In this document: positions 56,791 through 64,000 of the stretch, one piece after another
How the letters are laid out: each line of letters begins with the position of its first letter
Numbering within the stretch: the first letter of the stretch is position 1
Assembly: GCF_002250655.1 (NCBI RefSeq)
Contig: NZ_NOZR01000007.1
Coordinates: forward strand, 62,001 to 126,000
Direction: 5' to 3'
Length of the DNA stretch: 64,000 bases
Source of the DNA: Mycolicibacterium sphagni
GTDB lineage: Bacteria; Actinomycetota; Actinomycetes; Mycobacteriales; Mycobacteriaceae
The notes under the pieces: model-generated
Databases searched by the model: none
What the model saw: the letters and a program-made list of their open reading frames with translations, nothing else
What the model was told of the DNA's origin: nothing
Made by a program: the position numbers and the translations under genes

Positions 56791-58323
56791 ATGCGCCTAG
56801 CAGCTCGCAGCCTGACAGTGACAGTCGCTGCATTCGCAGTGTTTCTGTCCGTGGCCCTGGTGTCGACGACAACGGCGGCCGTCAAGCTTCTGCTCACCGG
56901 TACAACGGTTCTCGTCATGGGCGGCACCGGTAACTCCCTGTCTCCCGCTGAGGACACCGACGAGTTCGTCCAGAACTACTTGTCCAGTGCGGTCGGCAAT
57001 TACGTCGCGCCCGCCTCGACGCTGAGCACCGGTATCCCAGACGGGCCCTACAACGCGGTCGCGGTCGTCACACCCGAACAGTTCGCGCCGAACACCGGCA
57101 CGCTGACGTTCGACCAGTCGGTGGCCCTGGGTCAGCAGAACCTCGACAACTGCATCAAGGGCACGTCGTGCAACTACAACACGGAGGTGGGATCCGTCGC
57201 ACCGGCGCCCGGCGACGACTTCGTGGTGTACGGCTTCTCTCAGAGCTCGACCATCGCCACCCTGGAAAAGCGGACACTGGCAGCCGAATACGCCGTCGGC
57301 GACGGGCCCGACGTCAGCTTCGTGTTGATCGCCAACGGCAACCGCCCGAACGGCGGGTTCCTCTCGCGGGGGCCGGCCGGCGTCACCATTCCGTGGTTCC
57401 TGCAGTTCGGCGGGGCGACGTTCAGCGGGCCGACCCCGACCAACACGCAATACAGCACGGTCGACATCGCCGCTCAGTACGACGGCTGGTCGGACTTCCC
57501 GGAGAACCCGCTCAATCTGCTGGCCGATATCAACGCGATGATGGGCATCACCTATTTGCATCTCGGCGGTGTGTACGCCGACACCAGCCTGACCAGTCCG
57601 GGCGTCATCGATCAGGGCCAGTACGGCGACACCCACTACTACCTGATATCCACCCCGATCCTCCCGATCCTGATGCCGCTGGAAAACTTCGGCACTCTCG
57701 GCTACGCGCTGGCCGACACCCTCGACCCCACGCTGCGGGTGATCATCGAATCGAGCTACGACCGCAGCATCAGCCCTGGCCAGCCGACGTCGTGGAACAT
57801 CTTCTACGTCGAGAACCCGGTCAAGCTCACCAAGGACTTCATCGAGGCGATCCCAGTCGGTTTGGACAACGGGATCCAGGACCTCTTCGGGGTTCGGCCG
57901 TTCCGGACGACGCGGCCCGGCCCGTACGGTGTGGGCGGCCCGGCGGTCACCTACACCGACTCGGAGACGACCGACACCACGAGTGCCAGCTCGACGACAG
58001 CGGCGTCCACGAGCACGTCGACGACGACCGGCTCCAGTTCGTCGTCGGATGACTCGGCGTCCTCGACCGATTCCACGGCCTCGACGAGCACGACCGCCGG
58101 GGTGGCGCACTTCAAGCCGCGCACCTCAACGACGTCGACAGCGACAACCCCGTCGACGAGCACTACCGCGGCGGCCGCCACGGAGAGCGGTAGCAAGAGC
58201 GGCGCCAGTGATTCGTCAAAGTCGTCGGCGTCCGCGAAGTCGTCGGCGTCATCGACATCCTCGACGTCCACGCACAGCGGTGTGGGCTCCTCCAAGCGGG
58301 CGAAGGCGAGCTCAAGCAGCTAG
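56791..58323 (+). CDS. Secreted PE-PPE-domain serine hydrolase/acyltransferase with Ser/Thr-rich tail
   Basis: The product has 510 residues. A signal peptide or anchor (about 1-29) is followed by VLVMGGTGNSLSPAEDTDEFVQNYL and the PE-PPE (PF08237-type) hydrolase domain (about 35-300). The nucleophile elbow is VVYGFSQSSTIATLEKR with Ser150 as candidate nucleophile. NPLNLLADINAMMGITYLHLGGVY and ETTTDTHYYLIST-like DTHYYLIST hold candidate acid/His. Residues about 385-510 are low-complexity Ser/Thr/Ala/Lys. PE-PPE-domain proteins beside MmpL genes (Chp1 with MmpL8, Chp2 with MmpL10) are acyltransferases that finish acylated trehalose lipids. No PE or PPE N-terminal domain is present. Confidence 0.88.
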   Translation: MRLAARSLTVTVAAFAVFLSVALVSTTTAAVKLLLTGTTVLVMGGTGNSLSPAEDTDEFVQNYLSSAVGNYVAPASTLSTGIPDGPYNAVAVVTPEQFAPNTGTLTFDQSVALGQQNLDNCIKGTSCNYNTEVGSVAPAPGDDFVVYGFSQSSTIATLEKRTLAAEYAVGDGPDVSFVLIANGNRPNGGFLSRGPAGVTIPWFLQFGGATFSGPTPTNTQYSTVDIAAQYDGWSDFPENPLNLLADINAMMGITYLHLGGVYADTSLTSPGVIDQGQYGDTHYYLISTPILPILMPLENFGTLGYALADTLDPTLRVIIESSYDRSISPGQPTSWNIFYVENPVKLTKDFIEAIPVGLDNGIQDLFGVRPFRTTRPGPYGVGGPAVTYTDSETTDTTSASSTTAASTSTSTTTGSSSSSDDSASSTDSTASTSTTAGVAHFKPRTSTTSTATTPSTSTTAAAATESGSKSGASDSSKSSASAKSSASSTSSTSTHSGVGSSKRAKASSSS

Positions 58324-58332
58324 ACCGGATTG

Positions 58333-59604
58333 TTACTCGCGGCGCAGCCGCGACTCGACGAACCGCTCGATCTCTTCCCACTCCTTCGCCGCGGCCGCGT
58401 ACGGCCCGGTGGGGCGGGGGTTCTCCTCGGGATCGAGCACGTGGTCGACGAGCTTGCCCAACGGCCGGTCCTCGCCCAGCAGCCGGTCGACCAGATCCTC
58501 CTCCGAGTACTCGCCGACGTCGCGGACGAGTTCGATCGCCAGCTCCAGCTGATCGCGGTCGACCGCGTCAGGACCATCGGAGATGTCGTCCGACAACCCG
58601 GTGAGGATGTAGATGTTGTCCTCGGTCACGTCGACCCGCAGCGAGCCGTCCGTGGCCGCGGTATGGATGTCGTCGTAGGTGCTCAGGTCCGACAGGTCGT
58701 GGTCGCGTTGGTCGGCCAGGTACCGAGCCAGTGAGCGTTCCGAACCGAACACACTGATCCGGCCGTTGCGGCCCAGGAAGATCGGCCGGTCGTCGAAATA
58801 GCACCGCAGCGTGTAGAGCGTCGACGAGGCGATCGTGATTCGCACCGGGTCGATGCCGACCTCGGCCCAGAAATCGGCGTCGCCGCCGAGCACCACGTTA
58901 TGGTGCGCGGCGCCCTCGTCGGCGTCCTCGGCCTCGGAATCGGTGTCGTCGGTTGCGTCGTCCTCGTCGGTCGCGGCTTCTTCGGGCTCGTCGATCTCGT
59001 CCTCGTACGGCTCGTCCAGCTCGGCCGCGGCCAGCTTGGCGGCCCGCTCGTCCACGTCCGGGGTGGTGATCACCTCGTCGACCGCAGCCAGAACGCTGTC
59101 CCACCCGCGGCCGACGATCTCGCCGACCACGCTCCAGCGCTTGAGCCCCTGCTTCCCGCTGAACTGCTCGAAGCCGCCCGAGAGCAGCCCCAGATTGGGG
59201 TTGCCGTTGAAGAACCGTGTCACCGCGGGCAGTTCGCACACCGAGCCGATCGACGACACGACGGCCATCGTGTTGGCCAGTGCGGTCACCGACTCTTCGG
59301 TGGGCTTCTCGGCCAGCAGCTCTTCGACGGAAACCAGGTCCACCTCGCGGTCTGACGTCGGTTCCAGCTTGTGGGCGTTGGCGTCGGTCAGGTCCGCCCA
59401 CGCCGGGTGATCGGTCAGGTCGTTGTCGGTGCTGGTGCGCACGAATGCGGTCAGGTCCGCCACCGACTCGAACGCGAAGAGGTCCTCGTCCTTGCCGAGG
59501 AACGCCTCCCACTCGTCGCCGCCGTCGCGCCAGCGGGGCGCCCAGAGGGTGTACAGGTCACCAGCAGTCACGCCGATGCGGACCGGAACGAGCTCAGCAG
59601 CCAT
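58333..59604 (-). CDS. Conserved acidic mycobacterial protein (Rv3311-like), function unknown
   Basis: The product has 423 residues. No membrane helix or signal peptide. A central acidic linker (about 200-235, rich in Asp/Glu) separates an N-terminal domain (LVPVRIGVTAGDLYTLWAPRW, FLGKDEDLFAFESVADLTAFVR) from a C-terminal domain with a similar pattern (VRITIASSTLYTLRCYFDDRPIFLGRNGRISVFGSERSLARYLAD). The two halves look like a duplicated fold. It sits next to upp as Rv3311 does in M. tuberculosis. Some databases label it primosomal protein without evidence I can see. Confidence 0.75.
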   Translation of the reverse strand: MAAELVPVRIGVTAGDLYTLWAPRWRDGGDEWEAFLGKDEDLFAFESVADLTAFVRTSTDNDLTDHPAWADLTDANAHKLEPTSDREVDLVSVEELLAEKPTEESVTALANTMAVVSSIGSVCELPAVTRFFNGNPNLGLLSGGFEQFSGKQGLKRWSVVGEIVGRGWDSVLAAVDEVITTPDVDERAAKLAAAELDEPYEDEIDEPEEAATDEDDATDDTDSEAEDADEGAAHHNVVLGGDADFWAEVGIDPVRITIASSTLYTLRCYFDDRPIFLGRNGRISVFGSERSLARYLADQRDHDLSDLSTYDDIHTAATDGSLRVDVTEDNIYILTGLSDDISDGPDAVDRDQLELAIELVRDVGEYSEEDLVDRLLGEDRPLGKLVDHVLDPEENPRPTGPYAAAAKEWEEIERFVESRLRRE

Positions 59605-59648
59605 GCCGCACAGCCTAACGACGCTCGCTGGCCGGTAACCTGCCCCCC

Positions 59649-60221
59649 GTGGGGAGGCGTCGTCGCGCGGTCGCGATTGTGGTGGTGATCTGCCTGGGAT
59701 TCGTCGGCATCCTGGGTGTCACCGGATTCGTCCTGTTCAACCGCCCGCACGCCGACCCGCTGACCAAAGCCGACGCGATCATCGTCCTCGGCGGCGAAAA
59801 CGACGGCCGTGTGCAGTACGGCCTGAGACTTGCCGAGCAGGGTTACGCCGAAACGGTGGTGCTGTCCAACTCCTACTCGGAATACGGAGCGGATGCTGTG
59901 GTCTACCGCCGAGCGTGCGCCTCAAGCACCGCGACGGTCACCGTCATCTGCTTTCGGCCAGACCCGTTCACCACCCGCGGCGAAGCGATGTACGTCACGC
60001 AACTTGCCAAGCAACGCAACTGGACCCACGTGATCGTGGTGTCCTGGAACTTCCACATGGTTCGGGCTCGCTACATTTTCCATCAGTGCTTCGACGGCAG
60101 CGTCACCATGCGGCCGGTCCCGCGGACCTATGACTACTCGCCGTGGAAGTGGGCCACCGTGTACGCCTACCAATACTCCGCGCTGATCAAAGCCTTGGTT
60201 CTCGGCTGCGACGCGGGCTGA
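59649..60221 (+). CDS. YdcF/DUF218-family membrane-anchored protein
   Basis: The product has 190 residues. One N-terminal membrane helix (about 6-30) is followed by the DUF218 pattern DAIIVLGGENDGRVQYGLRLAEQGYAETVVLSNS, TTRGEAMYVTQLAKQRNWTHVIVVSWNFHMVRARYIF and VPRTYDYSPW. Family members (SanA, ElyC, YdcF) are linked to envelope polysaccharide or vancomycin tolerance, with an unknown reaction. The start at GTG 59649 lies 45 bp from the divergent gene. It precedes upp by 20 bp and is probably co-transcribed with it. Confidence 0.86.
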   Translation: MGRRRRAVAIVVVICLGFVGILGVTGFVLFNRPHADPLTKADAIIVLGGENDGRVQYGLRLAEQGYAETVVLSNSYSEYGADAVVYRRACASSTATVTVICFRPDPFTTRGEAMYVTQLAKQRNWTHVIVVSWNFHMVRARYIFHQCFDGSVTMRPVPRTYDYSPWKWATVYAYQYSALIKALVLGCDAG

Positions 60222-60241
60222 CGCTCCTCTAGTCTCTGCGC

Positions 60242-60865
60242 ATGGACGTGAGCGTGATCGACCACCCACTGGCCAGAGCACGGCTGACCACTTTGCGCGA
60301 CGAGCGTACTGACAACGCCGCCTTTCGTTCCGCGCTGCGCGACCTGACCCAGATGCTGGTCTACGAGGCCACTCGCGATGCGCTCTGCGAGGAGATCACC
60401 GTGCGTACGCCGATGGCCGACACTGTCGGCGCGCGCCTGGCCGCTCCGCCGCTGCTGGTGCCGGTGTTGCGGGCCGGCCTCGGGATGGTCGACCAGGCTC
60501 ATGCGTTGATCCCCGAAGCGCAGGTCGGTTTCGTGGGGGTGGCCCGCGACGAGACCACTCATCAGCCGACGCCCTACCTGCAGTCGCTGCCGGATGACCT
60601 GAGCGCACACCCGGTGATGGTGCTCGATCCGATGCTGGCCACTGGGGGCTCGATGGTCTACACGATCGGATTGCTGCACGATCGAGGGGCGCGCGATATC
60701 TGCGTGGTGTGCGTGGTCTGTGCACCGGAAGGCATTGCCGCGCTGGAAAAGGCCGCTCCGCACGCCCGGCTGTTCACCGCGACAATCGATGACGGGCTCA
60801 ATGACATCGCCTACATCGTGCCGGGTCTTGGGGACGCCGGTGACCGCCAGTTCGGGCCCCGCTGA
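60242..60865 (+). CDS. upp: Uracil phosphoribosyltransferase
   Basis: The product has 207 residues. It makes UMP from uracil and PRPP. Signatures: [53 protein letters not shown], the PRPP loop [13 protein letters not shown] and the uracil-contacting [15 protein letters not shown] at the C terminus. It converges directly with pmmB; the stop codons abut at 60865/60866. Confidence 0.97.
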   Translation: MDVSVIDHPLARARLTTLRDERTDNAAFRSALRDLTQMLVYEATRDALCEEITVRTPMADTVGARLAAPPLLVPVLRAGLGMVDQAHALIPEAQVGFVGVARDETTHQPTPYLQSLPDDLSAHPVMVLDPMLATGGSMVYTIGLLHDRGARDICVVCVVCAPEGIAALEKAAPHARLFTATIDDGLNDIAYIVPGLGDAGDRQFGPR

Positions 60866-62458
60866 CTACCAGCTTCTCGCGACTTCCAATAGCTGCTCCT
60901 GCACGACGGCTGCTCGCCTGCGGGCGTGGGCCAGATCCGAGCCGACCACCTGGCCGACTTCGATGTAGCACTTCACTTTCGGCTCGGTCCCGGAGGGTCG
61001 CACCACCACCCGTATCGATGTCTGATCGTCACCGCCGGTGAGGAACAGTGCATCGGCCTGCTCGGTGACTTTGATGGCATAGCCGGCCAGTTCGGTCGGC
61101 GGCGTGGTGCGCAGCCGGGTCATCATCGCCGCCCCCGCGGCGGGGCTGGCCACCCGTCGCGATACCGCCGCGGTCGTGTGCACGCCGTGCCGCAGAGCCA
61201 GCCGATCGAGTGCGGTGGTAACCGAATCACCCTGCGCACCAAGGCTTGCCACCAGGTCGCAGACGACCACCGCAGCACTGACACCGTCCTTGTCCCGCAC
61301 CGCCGGCGGGTCCACGCAGTGGCCGATGGCCTCCTCGTACGCATAGACCAGGCTGCGGTCGGCCAGTCCGGCGTCGGCGCGGGCGAGCCATTTGAATCCG
61401 GTGAGCGTCTGGACGTGGTGGGCGCCGTGGTAGGCGGCGATCGCCGCCAACAGCTGTGACGACACCACGCTGCTGGCCACCACGCTGTGGTCGGTTCGTT
61501 CTGGTGGCAGTGCGGACAGGATGTAATCACCTAGCAGCCAACCTGTTTCGTTGCCTGAGAGCATTCGCCAGCCGTTGGAGGTGGGGATGCCGACAGCGCA
61601 GCGGTCAGCATCGGGGTCCAGTGCGATCGCGACGTCCGCGCCGATTCGCTCGGCCAGCTCCAACAGCGCATCGGCGGCGCCGGGCTCCTCCGGATTGGGG
61701 AAGGCCACCGTCGGGAAGTCCGGGTCGGGGTCGAATTGGCTTGTCACCGTGTGCACATCGTCGAACCCGGCCGATTGGAGGACTCGCACCGCAAGTTCGC
61801 CGCCGACACCGTGCATGGCCGTCAGCGCCACTCGCGGCTTGCCTCGGGTGGTTCGGCGCAGCGCCGCCGCGCGGGCGACATAGGCGTCCACCAGTGTGTC
61901 GTCGGCGGGTCGCACCGGCAGGCGGGCGATCTGGTCGGCCGGGGGAGCGGCGGTCATCCCCGCCTCGATCTCGCGGTCGGCCGGCAAGACGATCTGCAAG
62001 CCGCCGTCGAAATAGACCTTGTAGCCGTTGTCTTCCGGCGGGTTGTGCGAGGCGGTGATCTGCACCCCGGCGGCGGCGCCGGTGTGCCGCACTGCGAACG
62101 CGACGACCGGGGTGGGCACCGGATGTTCCCAGGTGATCACCGAAAATCCTTGAGCGGCAAATACTTCAGCTGCCGCTGCGCCGAACTGCGCCGACCCGTG
62201 CCGGGCGTCTCGGCCGACGACGACCGTCGAACCGCCCAGGCCGCGCTCGGTCAGCACCCGGGTCACCGCCCAACTGGCCCGCAGTACCACCGCGAGGTTC
62301 ATCGCGTCGGGACCGCCGCGCACCGGCCCGCGCAGGCCCGCGGTGCCGAATGTCAGCGATCGGGCGAAACGGGCGGTGAGCTCGTCGCGATCCAGTGCGG
62401 CCAACTCGGCGGCCGTGACAGGATCGGGATCGTGGGCAATCCAGTCCTCGGGGGTCAC
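60866..62458 (-). CDS. pmmB: Phosphomannomutase/phosphoglucomutase family enzyme PmmB
   Basis: The product has 530 residues. Alpha-D-phosphohexomutase motifs: TFGTAGLRGPVRGGPDAMN, catalytic phospho-Ser in GVQITASHNPPEDNGYKVYFDGG, the metal loop ALDPDADRCAVGI, the sugar loop YAYEEAIGHCVDP and the phosphate loop RPSGTEPKVKCYIE. It interconverts hexose 1- and 6-phosphates for envelope polysaccharides or nucleosides. The GTG at 62458 overlaps the MarR stop (GTGA); the long upstream open frame is not coding. Orthologue of Rv3308 by context. Confidence 0.94.
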   Translation of the reverse strand: MTPEDWIAHDPDPVTAAELAALDRDELTARFARSLTFGTAGLRGPVRGGPDAMNLAVVLRASWAVTRVLTERGLGGSTVVVGRDARHGSAQFGAAAAEVFAAQGFSVITWEHPVPTPVVAFAVRHTGAAAGVQITASHNPPEDNGYKVYFDGGLQIVLPADREIEAGMTAAPPADQIARLPVRPADDTLVDAYVARAAALRRTTRGKPRVALTAMHGVGGELAVRVLQSAGFDDVHTVTSQFDPDPDFPTVAFPNPEEPGAADALLELAERIGADVAIALDPDADRCAVGIPTSNGWRMLSGNETGWLLGDYILSALPPERTDHSVVASSVVSSQLLAAIAAYHGAHHVQTLTGFKWLARADAGLADRSLVYAYEEAIGHCVDPPAVRDKDGVSAAVVVCDLVASLGAQGDSVTTALDRLALRHGVHTTAAVSRRVASPAAGAAMMTRLRTTPPTELAGYAIKVTEQADALFLTGGDDQTSIRVVVRPSGTEPKVKCYIEVGQVVGSDLAHARRRAAVVQEQLLEVARSW

Positions 62459-62913
62459 GGCACTGATTGTGCCGCGCGCTCGGCGTCGGCCAGCTTCCGC
62501 AGGACCGGCGCGGTGAGCATCAGCAGGTTGAATTCCAGCTCGCAGAGATGATCGCGCATCGTCTCGTACAACCACCCGTCGCGCTGTGCGCGGTCGCGCA
62601 GCAGCAACTCGAGCCCGTCGGCGGTGAGCTCGATCAGTTGCCGGCGGCGATCGGTATCGTCGGTGCGGCGGGAGAGCAGGCCCCGGGATTCGAGTTCGTT
62701 GATGCCGTCGGTCAGCGACTGCACCCGGACGTGCAGCCGGGCGGCGATCTCCGCCGGTGTGGTCACCCCGGCCCGGCTCACGTCGCCGAGGATTTCGAGC
62801 TGGCTGATCGTCAGCCCGTTGTCGGGACGATGCCTGCGAAGCTGACGGGCCAGCGCCATCATCGCTTCCCGCAATTCGGTAGCTGTAGCCGACGGTGCGG
62901 CGTTTACGGTCAT
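62455..62913 (-). CDS. MarR-family transcriptional regulator
   Basis: The product has 152 residues. Winged helix-turn-helix (about 35-100): LTISQLEILGDVSRAGVTTPAEIAARLHVRVQSLTDGINELESRGLLSRRTDDTDRRRQLIELTADG. Flanking helices make the dimer interface. It is translationally coupled to pmmB and divergent from the AbrB-family gene. Two CAAG-N6-CTTG sites lie in the 86-bp spacer, one almost touching its start codon, so it likely represses itself and the divergent gene. Confidence 0.88.
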   Translation of the reverse strand: MTVNAAPSATATELREAMMALARQLRRHRPDNGLTISQLEILGDVSRAGVTTPAEIAARLHVRVQSLTDGINELESRGLLSRRTDDTDRRRQLIELTADGLELLLRDRAQRDGWLYETMRDHLCELEFNLLMLTAPVLRKLADAERAAQSVP

Positions 62914-62914
62914 A

Positions 62915-62934
62915 TAGCAAGTTATACCTTGCTA
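62915..62934. promoter_or_regulatory. MarR operator-like site 1
   Basis: TAGCAAG at 62915-62921 and CTTGCTA at 62928-62934 are perfect inverted 7-base arms with a 6-base centre. The site begins 2 bases upstream of the MarR start codon (minus strand), the position expected for autorepression. Confidence 0.65.
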
Positions 62935-62981
62935 ATTGGTGATTAATCTCGCCTGACTTGCAGTTGGCACAGAAAGAAATA

Positions 62982-62995
62982 CAAGGGCATACTTG
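62982..62995. promoter_or_regulatory. MarR operator-like site 2
   Basis: CAAG at 62982-62985 and CTTG at 62992-62995 have the same 6-base spacing as site 1, and the right arm extends to CTTGCTA (62992-62998). It ends 4 bases before the ATG of the AbrB-family gene at 63000, so a bound repressor would block that gene. Confidence 0.55.
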
Positions 62996-62999
62996 CTAT

Positions 63000-64000
63000 A
63001 TGCGATGGGTTCTACTGGTGCTTGTGACGATCGGGGTCACCGTGCCACTGAACCGGCTCGGCGTCCCATCCGCAGCATTGTTCGCGGCCCTGCTGGTCGG
63101 CATCGTGCTCGCGATCGCCCGGCTGGCGCCCGCCGGCGTGCCGCGCGTCGCCGGATTGGCGGCCCAGGGGGCGCTCGGCGTCTACATCGGAACCATGGTG
63201 CACTCCGATTCGCTGTCGGCTCTCGGCCCGAACTGGCCGGTGGTCGTCGGCGTCGGCGTGGTCACGCTGCTGCTCAGCATCGGCGCGGGTGCGCTGCTTG
63301 GATTACACCGGGACATCAGCGCGCTCACCGGGGCGCTCGCGCTGGTCGCCGGTGGCGCGTCCGGCTTGGTGGCGATCGCACGAGAACTCGGCGGTGACGA
63401 TCGGGTGGTCGCTGTCGTCCAATACCTGCGGGTGGCCGTCATCACCGCGTCGATGCCCGTTGTCGTCACCCTCGTCTACCACGCCGACCGGTCGTCGCAT
63501 GCGGCAATGGATTCCCAATCCCATTCGGCCCCTTGGTATCTGAACTTGGCGTTGATCGTCGGGCTGGTGGTTGCCGGATCCGTCGTCGGCAGGCTGGCGC
63601 GGCTACCCGGAGCCGGTCTACTGGGTCCGATGGCGTTGACCATCGTGGCCGAACTGAGCGGCTGGTCGCTGGGCCTGGCCGTGCCCGCAGTGCTGGTGTC
63701 AGCCTCCTACATGCTGATCGGCTGGCAGGCCGGGGTGGCGTTCACCCGCGAGTCGTTGCGAGCGATCGAACGGCTGCTGCCTGCCGCGCTCGGTCTGATC
63801 GTCCTGCTCAACGTCGCCACCGCGGGGTTGGGGGTGGCGCTTTCGAAGATCACCGGCGTCAGCATGCTCGACGGCTATCTGGCCACCAGCCCGGGCGGTA
63901 TCTACGCCGTGCTCGCCACCGCGGTCGAAACCGGCTCCAATGTCACGTTCATCGTCGCCACCCAGGTGGTGCGCGTCCTGCTGATGTTGTTCGCCGCGCC
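63000..64000 (+). CDS. AbrB-family (duplicated AbrB) integral membrane protein, 3' end outside window
   Basis: The frame from ATG 63000 stays open to the last base, giving 333 codons. It begins MRWVLLVLVTIGVTVPLNRLG and consists almost wholly of hydrophobic helices, about ten, with the repeated half pattern GAYLGT-like QGALGVYIGTMV, GLHRDISALTGALALVAGGASGLVAIARELGGDDRVVAVVQYLRV and, in the second half, LLGPMALTIVAEL and ATSPGGIYAVLATAVETGSNVTFI. The P/A-GG...AxxxG motif in both halves is typical of the AbrB/ammonia-monooxygenase-like membrane family (Pfam AbrB, not the DNA-binding protein). A transport role is presumed. It is likely controlled by the divergent MarR protein. Confidence 0.85.
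   Translation, partial: MRWVLLVLVTIGVTVPLNRLGVPSAALFAALLVGIVLAIARLAPAGVPRVAGLAAQGALGVYIGTMVHSDSLSALGPNWPVVVGVGVVTLLLSIGAGALLGLHRDISALTGALALVAGGASGLVAIARELGGDDRVVAVVQYLRVAVITASMPVVVTLVYHADRSSHAAMDSQSHSAPWYLNLALIVGLVVAGSVVGRLARLPGAGLLGPMALTIVAELSGWSLGLAVPAVLVSASYMLIGWQAGVAFTRESLRAIERLLPAALGLIVLLNVATAGLGVALSKITGVSMLDGYLATSPGGIYAVLATAVETGSNVTFIVATQVVRVLLMLFAA

Noticed and set aside
57929..58552. Arg/Pro-rich open frames in the PE-PPE gene tail
   Set aside because: They are shifted-frame shadows of the Ser/Thr-rich low-complexity coding region.
62459..62920. Upstream in-frame extension of pmmB
   Set aside because: It lies antisense-free but in another frame across the MarR gene and lacks mutase similarity; GTG 62458 overlaps the MarR stop as expected for coupling.

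Overview
The window is high-GC actinobacterial DNA from a Mycobacterium/Mycolicibacterium-type chromosome. Evidence for this is the MmpS/MmpL transporters, an MPT63-like secreted protein, a PE-PPE-domain protein, mfpA, a SAM-IV riboswitch, GTG starts and many 4-bp ATGA/GTGA gene overlaps. From memory, the backbone follows the M. tuberculosis Rv3362c to Rv3308 neighbourhood: mfpB-mfpA, an old-yellow-enzyme oxidoreductase, folD-DUF3017, a methyltransferase with metX and metZ, trpS, a YihY protein, dacB1, a class III aminotransferase, sdhCDAB, cdd-deoA-add, an Rv3311-like protein, upp and pmmB. Accessory blocks interrupt this backbone.

Region by region. 1-3.0 kb: the end of mfpB, complete mfpA, a strong terminator, a secreted low-complexity protein, and an AT-richer 0.7-kb spacer carrying a second copy of the mfpA 3' end. 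3-8.1 kb: a TetR regulator divergent from an mmpS-mmpL-DUF732-DUF5078 operon, with a perfect 16-bp operator-like palindrome between them. 8.1-12.3 kb: an MPT63-like secreted protein, an orphan OmpR-type regulator with Ser at the phospho-acceptor position, and an FHA-FHA-ABC transporter of the Rv1747 type. 12.3-19.3 kb: flavin oxidoreductase, folD, a TetR-monooxygenase pair and two tandem PAS-GGDEF proteins. 19.3-22.8 kb: methionine/sulfur genes under a SAM-IV riboswitch. 22.9-33.5 kb: mostly housekeeping (icd, xthA, trpS, dacB1), with two tandem lipoprotein esterases.

33.5-37.6 kb: an Lrp-controlled aminotransferase divergent from an aminobutyraldehyde-type dehydrogenase, suggesting diamine or omega-amino-acid catabolism. 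37.7-44.1 kb: a tightly overlapping seven-gene operon (two acyl-CoA dehydrogenases, two MaoC-type hydratase subunits, an Ltp2-like thiolase/aldolase, a DUF35 protein and an acyl-CoA ligase). It resembles the heteromeric steroid side-chain beta-oxidation machinery; its substrate is unknown. 44-50.5 kb: succinate dehydrogenase and pyrimidine/purine nucleoside salvage. 50.7-58.3 kb: an accessory block between add and the Rv3311-like gene. It contains a large MmpL, a Gfo/Idh/MocA oxidoreductase, a PhyH-family dioxygenase, a small methyltransferase and a PE-PPE-domain hydrolase/acyltransferase. The MmpL plus PE-PPE pairing recalls acyl-trehalose glycolipid loci, so this block is the best candidate for an undescribed envelope-lipid system. 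58.3-64 kb: upp and pmmB, then a MarR regulator with two matching operator-like sites facing an AbrB-family membrane protein that runs off the window.

No tRNA, rRNA, CRISPR array or intact insertion sequence was recognised. All assignments come from reading motifs; nothing was searched against a database.
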